From the NCBI RefSeq assembly GCF_003347515.1, contig NZ_QEII01000323.1:82128-146127 (forward strand): a DNA stretch of 64,000 nucleotides. The letters run 5' to 3'. Shown in pieces: positions 7,526 through 16,082 of this stretch. A program made the translations under genes and the position numbers. The notes beneath the pieces are model-generated. The model saw only the letters and a program-made list of their open reading frames with translations. It did no database searches and was not told where the DNA came from. This stretch comes from Rhodoferax ferrireducens. GTDB taxonomy: Bacteria > Pseudomonadota > Gammaproteobacteria > Burkholderiales > Burkholderiaceae_C. Each line of letters opens with the position of its first letter. The first letter of the stretch is position 1.

Positions 7526-9844
7526 ATGACCGAACGCACCCCCAAGCACCGCCTGCAAGTGGCCACCAATCTGCTGCAGTTCATCGACTCCAAAGTCCTG
7601 CCAGGCACCGGCGTGACGCCCGCCAAGTTCTGGAAAGGCGTTGACGCCATCGTGGCCGATCTGGCGCCCAAAAACATCGCCTTACTCAAAGAACGCGACC
7701 GCCTGCAATCCGAGCTGGACGCGTGGCACACCGCCCATCCCGGCCCCATCGCGGATATGCCCGCTTACCGCGCCTTCCTGGAGCAAATCGGCTACCTCGT
7801 GCCGAGCCCGAAAAAGGTCCGCATCAGCACCGCCAAGGTCGATGCCGAACTCGCCATCCAGGCCGGCCCGCAGCTGGTGGTGCCGGTGCTGAACGCCCGC
7901 TACGCCCTGAACGCCGCCAACGCGCGCTGGGGTTCCCTGTATGACGCGCTGTACGGCACCGACGTGATTTCGGACGCCAAGGGCTGCGAAAAAGTCGGTA
8001 AAAAAGGCGGCTACAACCCCAAGCGCGGCGCCAAGGTCATCGAATACGCGCGCCATGTGCTGGACCGCACCGCGCCGCTGCGCAAGGGCTCGCATGTGGA
8101 CTCGGTGAGCTACCGCATCAAGGACGGCAAGCTGGCGGTCAAGCTGGCTGACGGTTCCAATACCAGCCTGGCCAACCCGGCGCAGCTGGTCGGTTATCAG
8201 GGTGAAGAAAAGGCGCCGTCCAGCGTGCTGTTCCTGCACAACGGCCTGCACCTGGACCTGCAAATCAACCGCGCGACCGCCATCGGCGCCAGCGACCCGG
8301 CTGGCGTCAGCGACCTGGTGCTGGAAGCGGCCCTCTCCACGATTCTGGACCTGGAAGACTCGGTTGCCGTGGTCGATGCCGACGACAAGGTGCTGGCCTA
8401 CAGCAACTGGCTCGGCATCCTGCAAGGCACGCTGACCGAAGAAGTCCGCAAGGGCGACAAAGTATTTACCCGCGGCCTGAACGCCGACCGCGTCTACACG
8501 CCCGCCTCCGGCAAGGGCAAAAAAGTCGTTCTGCACGGCCGCTCACTCATGTTCGTGCGCAACGTCGGCCACCTGATGACCAATCCGGCCATTCTGTACA
8601 CCGACAAAGCCGGCGTTACCCGCGAAATCCCGGAAGGCATTCTGGACGCCGTGGTCACCACGACCATCGCCATGCACGACCTGAAGCGCACCGCCACGGA
8701 CGCCATCCGCAACTCGCGCAAAGGCTCGGTCTACATCGTCAAGCCCAAGATGCACGGCCCGGCGGAAGTCGCGTTCGCGGCGGAGTTGTTCACCCGCGTC
8801 GAGAAGATGCTGGGACTTGAAGACAGCACCGTCAAGCTCGGCATCATGGACGAAGAGCGTCGCACCAGCGTGAATCTGAAAGCCTGCATCGAAGCCGCCA
8901 GCAGCCGCGTCGCCTTCATCAACACCGGCTTCCTGGACCGCACCGGCGACGAGATGCACAGCGCCATGTTGGCCGGCCCCATGATCCGCAAGGGCGACAT
9001 GAAAACCAGCGCCTGGATTGCCGCCTACGAACGCAGCAACGTGCTGGTCGGTTTGAGCTGCGGCTTGCGCGGCAAGGCGCAGATCGGCAAGGGCATGTGG
9101 GCCATGCCGGATCTGATGAAAGACATGCTGAAGCAAAAGATTGCGCACCCGCTGGCCGGTGCCAACACCGCCTGGGTGCCCAGCCCGACCGGCGCCACGC
9201 TGCATGCGCTGCACTACCACCAGGTGCTGGTCAGCGACATCCAGAAGGAACTGGAAAAGATCGACTTCAACAAGGAGCGCGACAACCTGCTGGTTGGCCT
9301 GCTGACCATTCCCGTGGCCGCAACACCGAGCTGGTCGGATGTTGAAAAACAGCAAGAGCTCGACAACAACGCGCAAGGCATCCTGGGTTACGTGGTGCGC
9401 TGGATCGACCAGGGCGTCGGCTGCTCCAAGGTGCCCGACATCCACAACATCGGTCTGATGGAAGACCGCGCCACCCTGCGCATCAGCAGCCAGCACATGG
9501 CGAACTGGCTGCACCACGGTGTCGTCACCGAAGCGCAAGTGAAGGAAACCTTTGAGCGCATGGCGGCGGTGGTGGACGGCCAGAACGCGGGCGACCCGCT
9601 GTACAAGAACATGGCGGGGAACTTCGAGACATCCATGGCGTTCAAGGCGGCGTGCGATCTGGTGTTCAAGGGGCTGGCGCAGCCGAGCGGTTACACCGAG
9701 CCGCTGCTGCATGCCTGGCGGTTGAAGGTGAAGGCGGCTGCGCTGGCGCCGGTTGCACCCGTGGTGGAAGTGCCGGTGACGGAGGTGCCGGTGCCGGCTG
9801 CGGAGCCCATGGCGGCGCCTGAGGAAGCGGCACCGGCGGCTTGA
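7526..9844 (+). CDS. glcB: Malate synthase G
   Basis: 772 aa. The enzyme condenses acetyl-CoA with glyoxylate to malate in the glyoxylate/glycolate pathway. Family landmarks are intact: RSLMFVRNVGHLMTN (substrate Arg), Mg ligands in MDEERRTSVNLKACI and NTGFLDRTGDEMH, and the catalytic Asp in LMEDRATLRISSQH. The ATG at 7526 gives an N-terminus aligned with the family. The E. coli protein is about 723 aa; here a tail of about 40 residues rich in Pro, Ala, Val and Glu (APVAPVVEVPV...) extends the C-terminus. A bidirectional terminator hairpin follows at 9922-9948. Confidence 0.95.
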   Translation: MTERTPKHRLQVATNLLQFIDSKVLPGTGVTPAKFWKGVDAIVADLAPKNIALLKERDRLQSELDAWHTAHPGPIADMPAYRAFLEQIGYLVPSPKKVRISTAKVDAELAIQAGPQLVVPVLNARYALNAANARWGSLYDALYGTDVISDAKGCEKVGKKGGYNPKRGAKVIEYARHVLDRTAPLRKGSHVDSVSYRIKDGKLAVKLADGSNTSLANPAQLVGYQGEEKAPSSVLFLHNGLHLDLQINRATAIGASDPAGVSDLVLEAALSTILDLEDSVAVVDADDKVLAYSNWLGILQGTLTEEVRKGDKVFTRGLNADRVYTPASGKGKKVVLHGRSLMFVRNVGHLMTNPAILYTDKAGVTREIPEGILDAVVTTTIAMHDLKRTATDAIRNSRKGSVYIVKPKMHGPAEVAFAAELFTRVEKMLGLEDSTVKLGIMDEERRTSVNLKACIEAASSRVAFINTGFLDRTGDEMHSAMLAGPMIRKGDMKTSAWIAAYERSNVLVGLSCGLRGKAQIGKGMWAMPDLMKDMLKQKIAHPLAGANTAWVPSPTGATLHALHYHQVLVSDIQKELEKIDFNKERDNLLVGLLTIPVAATPSWSDVEKQQELDNNAQGILGYVVRWIDQGVGCSKVPDIHNIGLMEDRATLRISSQHMANWLHHGVVTEAQVKETFERMAAVVDGQNAGDPLYKNMAGNFETSMAFKAACDLVFKGLAQPSGYTEPLLHAWRLKVKAAALAPVAPVVEVPVTEVPVPAAEPMAAPEEAAPAA

Positions 9845-9849
9845 GATTT

Positions 9850-9910
9850 GCTACTTAATTAGTAGTTTCATGCGCTGAATTGGCAGGGGCTAGAGGCTAT
9901 TTATCTAGAA
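9850..9910 (+). repeat. Dispersed short repeat after glcB
   Basis: GCTACTTAATTAGTAG...GCGC..., then GGGGCTAGAGGC, the repeat family core. It lies in the intergenic space between glcB and its terminator. Confidence 0.6.
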
Positions 9911-9921
9911 CTTCCGTAATA

Positions 9922-9949
9922 AAAATGGCACCTGAAGGTGCCATTTTTT
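9922..9949. terminator. Bidirectional intrinsic terminator
   Basis: TGGCACCT-GA-AGGTGCCA is a perfect 8-bp stem, with AAAAA before it and TTTTTT after it. It can end both glcB transcription on the plus strand and brnTA transcription on the minus strand. Confidence 0.9.
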
Positions 9950-9975
9950 CTACTCAATCGGCTCGGCTCGGTCTC

Positions 9976-10257
9976 TTACACCGGCGAATGCGTCTTGAGC
10001 CAGTCCTTCAGTGCGGCGTCCACGCGCGTTTGCCAGCCATCGCCTGTCGCACGAAAGGCTTGCACCACCTCATTTGAGAGGCGGATGGTCGTGGACACCT
10101 TGGTAGGCGCCTTCTGCGGCCCGCGTGGACGCATGCCCAATGTCTTTTGCAAGGTGAGGGGCAAGACCTCGCTGGCGGGTTTGAACACCCGCATATCCGC
10201 AGCCGTCAATTCCCGAACTTCGCCGTTGTCGTCAATGAGTGGGATACGTTTGCTCAT
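9976..10257 (-). CDS. brnA: BrnA-type antitoxin
   Basis: 93 aa starting MSKRIPLIDDNGEVREL; the C-terminal third (STTIRLSNEVVQAFRATGDGWQTRVDAALKDWL) is the ribbon-helix-helix DNA-binding domain of BrnA antitoxins, which neutralise BrnT and repress the operon. It overlaps the upstream toxin gene by 26 nt, the usual toxin-first order for this type II system. Confidence 0.88.
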   Translation of the reverse strand: MSKRIPLIDDNGEVRELTAADMRVFKPASEVLPLTLQKTLGMRPRGPQKAPTKVSTTIRLSNEVVQAFRATGDGWQTRVDAALKDWLKTHSPV

Positions 10258-10510
10258 AGTCTTTAATCTCCCGTGAGTTGGCCTTGCGAAAACTGATAAC
10301 CCGAATGCCGCCTTCAATGGGCGTGAAGCACAACACATGCAGCCGCGCATCTAAAAAACCTACCGCCACGTAACGCACTTCAGGGTAAACCTTGCGCACA
10401 TCCCGCTTGATGATGGCGCTATCAAAATCGAACTCCCTTGCCCGCTTAAACGACAGACTACGGTCACGGATGTTGGTGTCGTTTTTGTTGGCGTCGAACT
10501 CGATATGCAC
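10232..10510 (-). CDS. brnT: BrnT-type toxin (RelE-like RNase)
   Basis: 92 aa. The opening IEFDANKNDTNIRDRSLSF and the later GFLDARLHVLCFTP and VISFRKANSREIKDYEQ match BrnT ribonuclease toxins, which inhibit translation. The only in-frame start is a GTG at 10510. An inverted repeat just upstream (10520-10563) probably serves autoregulation. Confidence 0.88.
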   Translation of the reverse strand: MHIEFDANKNDTNIRDRSLSFKRAREFDFDSAIIKRDVRKVYPEVRYVAVGFLDARLHVLCFTPIEGGIRVISFRKANSREIKDYEQTYPTH

Positions 10511-10519
10511 AATCCTGAT

Positions 10520-10563
10520 TGTAGTAACACTTCTGCAGTGAGGAAAGGCTTTTTGTTACTACA
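10520..10563 (-). promoter_or_regulatory. Inverted repeat upstream of brnTA, putative operator
   Basis: TGTAGTAACA at 10520-10529 and TGTTACTACA at 10554-10563 are perfect 10-bp inverted arms with a 24-bp spacer, directly upstream of the brnT GTG. On the minus strand TACAAT overlaps the proximal arm and could be a -10 box. BrnA proteins are autorepressors, so these arms are the likely binding sites (inference). Confidence 0.55.
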
Positions 10564-10611
10564 TTTTCAGGTGTACATGGCGTGCAAAAAATCAGCAGAG
10601 AGGCGTATTTT

Positions 10612-12525
10612 TCACAGAGCTTCAACCGCCAAACTGCCCCCCTGCCTGAACCGTTTGGCCGCGTACATGGCCTGGTCTGCTTCCTTGAACAGGCTGTCGA
10701 TCGCCTGGTCCTCGCCGCTGAACAGCGCAAAGCCCACACTGGCGCCGATGGTGTGCTGATGCTCGCCCAGCGCAAAGGGCGGGCGCAGTGCGGCCTCGAT
10801 CTTCGCGGCCAGACCGTGCGCCTGGTCTTGCGCCTCCGGCCACGTCGCGCCCAGGTTCTGGATCAGCACCACAAACTCATCGCCGCCGAGCCGCGCCACC
10901 GTGTCGCTGAGCCGCACGCACGCCAGCAGACGGCCGGCCAACTGCTGCAGCAGCAGGTCGCCCATGTCGTGACCCAGCTTGTCATTCACCCACTTGAAAC
11001 CATCCAGGTCGAACAGCATCACGACACCGAACAAATGACTGCGCGCGCTGGCCAGGCGCGCCTGGCCCAGGCGATCCATCAGCAGGCGGCGATTCGGCAG
11101 GTGCGTTAGCGGGTCAAGAAACGCGAGTTCGCGAATCTGCGCCTGCGCCAGCTTCTGTTCGGTCACATCGAGGTAGGTGCCGGTCATGCGCAAAGCCCGG
11201 CCATTTTCATCACGCTGTGTCACTTTGCCGCGGCTGTGAATCCAGACCCAATGGCCATCCGAATGCCGAACCCGGAAATCAATGACAAGAGCCTGGGTCC
11301 GCCCCGCCTCGTGATCGATGCGAGCCGCCCGCAAGGCCGGCAAATCGTCTGGATGCACCCGCGCATGCCAGTCGACAACATCCTCCACCGCGTCGTTCGC
11401 GGTAAGCCCGATCATTTCCTGCGCCCGGGCATTGACCTCACGTTTGTCCGTGACCAAGTCCACGTCCCACAAGCCGAGGTCGGCGCCGGCCAGCGCCAGA
11501 TCCATGCGCTGCGCTTGCTCGGCCGTCTCTTTCTCGCGCGCCTTGGTCAGCGCCAATAAAGCCATTTGCTTGCGCTGCGACAGGTAAACACTGACGAGCA
11601 GCAACAGCGCCAGCAGGCCATACATCTGGCCATAGAGCAGTGCGGTGCTGCGCCACGGTAGCAGCAAGGCACCCATTTCGCGGCTCACGGCCAGCACCAG
11701 GGGCTTGTCCATGCCGATGGCCTGGGGCGCGATGGTCCGGATGGCCATCATGCGTTCTTCACCGGTGCTATAAACAATCCCGGTCATCAGGTTCTCGGTC
11801 TTGCCGCTGTCGCGGTGGCGGCTGAACATGGAGCCGGGCACCGCCAGGTTCTTGCCTTCGGTGCCCGGTTGCTGCGGCATGGCCATCAGGATCTTGCCGT
11901 CCCAGTGCGCCAGCGCGGCGCGCATGTCGGGCGCATACAGGACCGAGCGCAGCATGACCGCGAAGTAGTCGGGGTCCAGCGTGGCAATGACGATGCCGGC
12001 AAAGTTGCCGCGGGCATCGGTCCAAATCTTGTCTAGGTTGAGGGAGAAAACCTTCAAGGTCGTGGTGTAAGGTTCGCTCACATACAGCGTGTCGAGCTGC
12101 GGATGACTCTTCGCGGCCCCAAAATAGGATCGCTCGCGCACCTGGCCGCCCAGCAGTTCTTCACGATTCGAGGCCAGGATGGTCCGCTGGGTGTCCGCCA
12201 CCAGCATGGTGCGCACGCCGGGCATGGCCGCACTCAGGGCCGCGAGGTGGCGCGATGCCGCGCCTTGCCCCTCGGCGGTGGCAAAGTAAGCCATGTCCTT
12301 GCGCACGCTGTCGAGCGCGGCACTCGCCCCGATCAGTTGATGGCCAATGTTTTCCTCCACCACACGGGCCTGGTCCATCAGGCGCTTGCCCTCGCGCTGC
12401 AGCAGCCGCTGGCGCTCATCCAGCACCAGATAAGCCAGGGCCGCACCCAGCAGCGCCAACAGCAAAACCACCAGCAGCCACTGGATGCGGTGCTGGCGCC
12501 GGGTGGCAACGATCATTTGGTGCAT
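10612..12525 (-). CDS. Membrane diguanylate cyclase with Cache, PAS and GGDEF domains
   Basis: 637 aa. Order: transmembrane helix about 15-35, periplasmic Cache-type sensor about 40-285, second helix about 293-312, cytoplasmic PAS about 340-465, GGDEF domain about 475-630. The active motif GGDEF (547-551) is intact, and RLSD five residues before it is a complete inhibitory I-site. It should make cyclic di-GMP from GTP and be feedback-inhibited. No EAL domain is present. Its ligand is unknown; it stands alone between brnTA and the MBL gene. Confidence 0.9.
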   Translation of the reverse strand: MHQMIVATRRQHRIQWLLVVLLLALLGAALAYLVLDERQRLLQREGKRLMDQARVVEENIGHQLIGASAALDSVRKDMAYFATAEGQGAASRHLAALSAAMPGVRTMLVADTQRTILASNREELLGGQVRERSYFGAAKSHPQLDTLYVSEPYTTTLKVFSLNLDKIWTDARGNFAGIVIATLDPDYFAVMLRSVLYAPDMRAALAHWDGKILMAMPQQPGTEGKNLAVPGSMFSRHRDSGKTENLMTGIVYSTGEERMMAIRTIAPQAIGMDKPLVLAVSREMGALLLPWRSTALLYGQMYGLLALLLLVSVYLSQRKQMALLALTKAREKETAEQAQRMDLALAGADLGLWDVDLVTDKREVNARAQEMIGLTANDAVEDVVDWHARVHPDDLPALRAARIDHEAGRTQALVIDFRVRHSDGHWVWIHSRGKVTQRDENGRALRMTGTYLDVTEQKLAQAQIRELAFLDPLTHLPNRRLLMDRLGQARLASARSHLFGVVMLFDLDGFKWVNDKLGHDMGDLLLQQLAGRLLACVRLSDTVARLGGDEFVVLIQNLGATWPEAQDQAHGLAAKIEAALRPPFALGEHQHTIGASVGFALFSGEDQAIDSLFKEADQAMYAAKRFRQGGSLAVEAL

Positions 12526-12621
12526 GGTGAGTTCAATAAGGCATGACGCTGGCGCGTTGCGCGCGTGGCCCGGCCAAGGCTACAGACATAAGCGGGCCTT
12601 AATTGTACGAGCGGGTACCCC

Positions 12622-13545
12622 TCACCCGGCATTTCGAATCATCAGCCCATCGCGCGTTGCCGCGCCGGATCGAATCAAATCCGCAATCAGGTTTTCGACC
12701 CACTGCGCAAAATCCAGCTCGGAAAAATGCGTGCTGTAAATCAGCAGGAAGTACGACGTGGCGCGCGCCCAGGCGATGAAGGCCGGCAGCGCCAGGCTTT
12801 GCACTTCCAGCAGCTTGAACTTCAGCAGCACCTTGGCGGCGTGACTGATGTGTTTTTCCGGATGGCTGACAAAGCTGTCCAGGCGCGCGCGGGCGCTGGC
12901 CAACGAGGTCTCGATGCTGGCGAAGGCGGGGCCGTGGCCCGGAATCACGATCGCCGGCGCGAGCGATTCAATCAGGTCCAGCGTGTCCCCCACGGCGGCA
13001 AAGGCATCCACGCCTTCCAGCTCGGGAAACACCACGCCAAAGCCGCGCTCCCACAAGGCATCGGCCGAGACCAGCACGCGGGCTGCCGGCTCGAACAGGA
13101 TCACCGAGTGCGGGTCGTGCCCGGGCGCCGCGTGGATTTGCCACAGCGTGTCGCCGAGCCGAATCTCGGTGCCTGGCAGCAGCAGCGCATCGAAGCCGAA
13201 TTGCGGGCAGGTCTGCCCGGTCGGCGCATAGGTCAGCGCGTGCGGGTCCCAGGGACTGACATGCCGGGCCAGGCCGGGTGGAATGAGGGTCATCAGCGCC
13301 GGGTAAGCGCCCTGCAGCGCCGCGTTGCCGCCGCAGTGGTCGCTGTGCAAGTGGGTGTTGAGCAGCAGATCGAGCGGGCGGCCGTTCAGCGCTGATTCGA
13401 CCAGCAGCAGCGTTTGCGGCGCATGGGTGCCGTAGCCGCTGTCCATCAACGCACTTGATTCGCGGCCGCGGATCAGGATGTTGTTGGACGACAGCCAGCC
13501 GCGTTCCAGAACGGTGATGTGAGGGGGAAGCGTGGGTCGCTGCAA
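12622..13545 (-). CDS. MBL-fold metallo-hydrolase
   Basis: 307 aa. The metal motif THLHSDH (H65, H67, D69, H70), AAPGHDPHS, SADALW and IPGHGP give a complete binuclear metal site of the metallo-beta-lactamase fold. Residues after about 225 form a helical C-terminal extension. Substrate unknown; the closest groups are SoxH/thioesterase/lactonase-like hydrolases. It follows the 13593-14330 gene by 47 nt in the same direction, suggesting co-transcription. Confidence 0.82.
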   Translation of the reverse strand: MQRPTLPPHITVLERGWLSSNNILIRGRESSALMDSGYGTHAPQTLLLVESALNGRPLDLLLNTHLHSDHCGGNAALQGAYPALMTLIPPGLARHVSPWDPHALTYAPTGQTCPQFGFDALLLPGTEIRLGDTLWQIHAAPGHDPHSVILFEPAARVLVSADALWERGFGVVFPELEGVDAFAAVGDTLDLIESLAPAIVIPGHGPAFASIETSLASARARLDSFVSHPEKHISHAAKVLLKFKLLEVQSLALPAFIAWARATSYFLLIYSTHFSELDFAQWVENLIADLIRSGAATRDGLMIRNAG

Positions 13546-13592
13546 GGGTGTGTTCCTGTGGATTTAATGTGGGGCCGCTTAAACGGCCATGC

Positions 13593-14330
13593 TCACTGGG
13601 CTTGGGCCAGTGTCCGGGTGATTTCGGCTTCGCCGGCGACAAGGTCGGCATCAAACAGCAGCGCAACCAGCCCGGCTTCACGGGCCTGCACGGTCGCCAG
13701 AAAAGCGCTGACGCCCTGCTTCTGGCGGCCCAGCGCGGCAAAGGTGTCAAAGCCCGCTTCAAGAAATTTTTGCAGGGAACCCATGCCCGCCAGGTTGGCC
13801 GGTCCGCGCATCATCTTGAGCATGAAGCGCAGGCCGGGGGTGCGCGTCAGCCGGTCGAGTTCATGGCCAATCTCCACCACTGTGTTCAGCTGGGCGTTGC
13901 GGTCCGCGCGCCGGTCCACCGCGCGCCAGGCGCGGCAGTAACGCGCCGCTTCACCACCCTCGCTGTGCGTCATCCAATGTTGGGCCATGTCCAGATCCAG
14001 CTCTTCCGTCAGGCGGTGCACCTGCGCCAGCGAGACAGCGGTCTGCACCACCTGGTGCGGAAAAACGCGTTCCAGCGTGCCGGCGATTCGGGCAAATTGC
14101 GCATCGCGGGCGGAATAGTCTTTCTCGCTGTACAGCTCATCCAGAAAAAACAGGGCGGCGAGTTTGAATTGCGCCGAGTGCAGCAGGTCGTAGTACGTGC
14201 CGGCAAAGCGCCGCGCCTGCAATTGCTTGATGTCGCTCACGGCCCGCGCCAGGCCGGGGGTGTCGGCGGCTATTTGTCGCAACTCGGTGACGCGCATGAC
14301 CGAATCGCGAATAAGTTGGCTAGCGTTCAT
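13593..14330 (-). CDS. Conserved hypothetical protein (FFLDELY family)
   Basis: 245 aa, soluble and helix-rich, with no signal peptide. The stretch ALFFLDELYSEKDYSARDAQ is of a kind recurring in conserved betaproteobacterial proteins of unknown function. Nothing in it allows a biochemical call. It lies downstream of the osmoprotectant importer and just upstream of an MBL hydrolase, on the same strand. Confidence 0.7.
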   Translation of the reverse strand: MNASQLIRDSVMRVTELRQIAADTPGLARAVSDIKQLQARRFAGTYYDLLHSAQFKLAALFFLDELYSEKDYSARDAQFARIAGTLERVFPHQVVQTAVSLAQVHRLTEELDLDMAQHWMTHSEGGEAARYCRAWRAVDRRADRNAQLNTVVEIGHELDRLTRTPGLRFMLKMMRGPANLAGMGSLQKFLEAGFDTFAALGRQKQGVSAFLATVQAREAGLVALLFDADLVAGEAEITRTLAQAQ

Positions 14331-14353
14331 GGGTGTACCAGTCTATCGGAATG

Positions 14354-15130
14354 TCAGTGCTGCCAGGCGGCGCGGCGGGCGAGGCGCTCGAAGGCCATGT
14401 CGACCACCACTGCCAGCAAGCCCACCAGCACGGCACCCTGCAATACGTAGGCGGTGTTGAAGCCGCTCAAGCCCACGATGATGGGCGAGCCCAGCGTTTT
14501 GGCGCCCACGGTGGAGGCGATGGCTGCCGTACCGATGTTGATGATGACCGAGGTGCGGATGCCGGCGATCCACACCGGCAGGGCCAGCGGCACCTCCACC
14601 TGCCAAAAACACTGCCACGGCGACATGCCCATGCCGGTGGCCGATTCGCGCACCGCGGGCGGCACCGCGTGCAGACCGGCCACGGTGGCCTGCACCACCG
14701 GCAGCAGCCCATACAGGGCCAGGGCGAACAGCGCCGGCAGCTCGCCAAAGCCGACCAGGGGCACCGCCACCGCCAGCACCGCCACCGGGGGAAAGGTCTG
14801 CCCCATGGCCACCAGCGCCTGCACCACGGAGCTGAACTGCCGGCCCGCGGGCCGCGTGATGAAGATGCCGGCCAGGCTGCCGACCAGCACTGACAGCAGG
14901 CTGGAGATACCGACCAGTTTGCAGTGTTGCCACAGCAGCTCGGCGAACGGTTCCTGCTGGTAGACCGGGCGCTCCAAAGCCGGGAACAGGCTGGAGAACA
15001 AGGGCCGGGAGTGGGGCAAATACAGCACCAGGGCCAGCAGCGCGGCGCTGGCCCACAGCAGGCCGCCTTGCCAGAAGCGCGGCCGGCCCGGACCGGTGGC
15101 GATCGCGGACGTGGCGAAAGAGGCCGTCAT
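14354..15130 (-). CDS. yehW: Osmoprotectant ABC transporter, permease (YehW/OpuCD type)
   Basis: 258 aa with five to six membrane segments. The EAA-like coupling loop reads ESATGMGMSPWQCFWQVEVPLALPVW, diagnostic of glycine-betaine/choline/carnitine-class permeases. The ATG at 15130 is 10 nt after the ATPase stop. It forms a four-gene importer with 15141-18232. Expected role: pore partner of YehY for uptake of betaine-like solutes. Confidence 0.85.
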   Translation of the reverse strand: MTASFATSAIATGPGRPRFWQGGLLWASAALLALVLYLPHSRPLFSSLFPALERPVYQQEPFAELLWQHCKLVGISSLLSVLVGSLAGIFITRPAGRQFSSVVQALVAMGQTFPPVAVLAVAVPLVGFGELPALFALALYGLLPVVQATVAGLHAVPPAVRESATGMGMSPWQCFWQVEVPLALPVWIAGIRTSVIINIGTAAIASTVGAKTLGSPIIVGLSGFNTAYVLQGAVLVGLLAVVVDMAFERLARRAAWQH

Positions 15131-15140
15131 GGCGCGGCGC

Positions 15141-16082
15141 TCAGGGGGCCGTGCCATGCCGGGCAAAAATGTCGGCCGCATGCAGCACGCCCGCCGGCTC
15201 GCCGGACGCATCGACGAGGTTGACTTGGGCCAGCTGATGCTGGGTCATGAACGACACCGCCTCGCGCAACGAGGCTTGCGCCGGCAAGCTCCAACCGGTC
15301 TGCGCTGGCTCACTGCGGGCGAGGCTGCCGGCGCTCTGCAGCGAGAGCAGCTTGATGCCGATGTCGCTGCGGCCGACAAAGTCCACCACCAGGTCGTTGG
15401 CCGGATTCGTCAGCAGTTCCAGCGGTGTCCCCACCTGCACGATCTGGCCCTGGTCGAGCAGCACGATCCGGGTCGCCAGCAACAGGGCTTCGTCGATGTC
15501 GTGCGTGACCAGCACAATGGTTTTGCCCGAGAGCTGGTGCACACGTTTCAGCTCCGCCTGCAGGGCAGCACGGGTCACCGGGTCAAGCGCGCCAAAGGGT
15601 TCATCCATCAAGAGCACCGCCGGGTCGGCGGCCAGGGCGCGCGCCACGCCGATGCGCTGCTGCTGGCCGCCCGAGAGCTGGTGCGGATAGCGCTCGCGGT
15701 ACAGCTCCGGGTCGAGCTGAAACAACTGCAGCAGCTCGGTCACGCGCTGCTCGATGCGCCGCGCCTCCCAACCCAGCATCTGCGGCACGGTGGCGATGTT
15801 GCGCGCCACCGTCCAGTGCGGGAACAGGCCGACCGACTGGATGGCGTAGCCCATGCGCAAACGCAGCTCGCGCACCTTGAATTTGTAGATTTCCTCGCCC
15901 TCAAACAGGATGCGGCCGGCGTCGTGATCTTCCATGCGGTTGATCATCTTCAGCAGGGTGGATTTGCCGGAGCCCGAGGCGCCGATCACCACCAGCAACT
16001 CACCGCGCTCGATCTTGAGGTTCAGGCCCTCGATGACCTTGAGCCCGCCGTAGGCTTTGCTGATGTTTTGGAATTCGATCAT
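15141..16082 (-). CDS. yehX: Osmoprotectant ABC transporter, ATP-binding protein (YehX type)
   Basis: 313 aa ATPase. Walker A GASGSGKST, signature LSGGQQQR, Walker B VLLMDEPFGALD and H-loop VTHDIDEA are complete. A C-terminal region (about 255-313) resembles one CBS-like repeat, as in OpuA/YehX ATPases where it can sense ionic strength. Its start overlaps the upstream permease stop by 4 nt. Confidence 0.9.
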   Translation of the reverse strand: MIEFQNISKAYGGLKVIEGLNLKIERGELLVVIGASGSGKSTLLKMINRMEDHDAGRILFEGEEIYKFKVRELRLRMGYAIQSVGLFPHWTVARNIATVPQMLGWEARRIEQRVTELLQLFQLDPELYRERYPHQLSGGQQQRIGVARALAADPAVLLMDEPFGALDPVTRAALQAELKRVHQLSGKTIVLVTHDIDEALLLATRIVLLDQGQIVQVGTPLELLTNPANDLVVDFVGRSDIGIKLLSLQSAGSLARSEPAQTGWSLPAQASLREAVSFMTQHQLAQVNLVDASGEPAGVLHAADIFARHGTAP

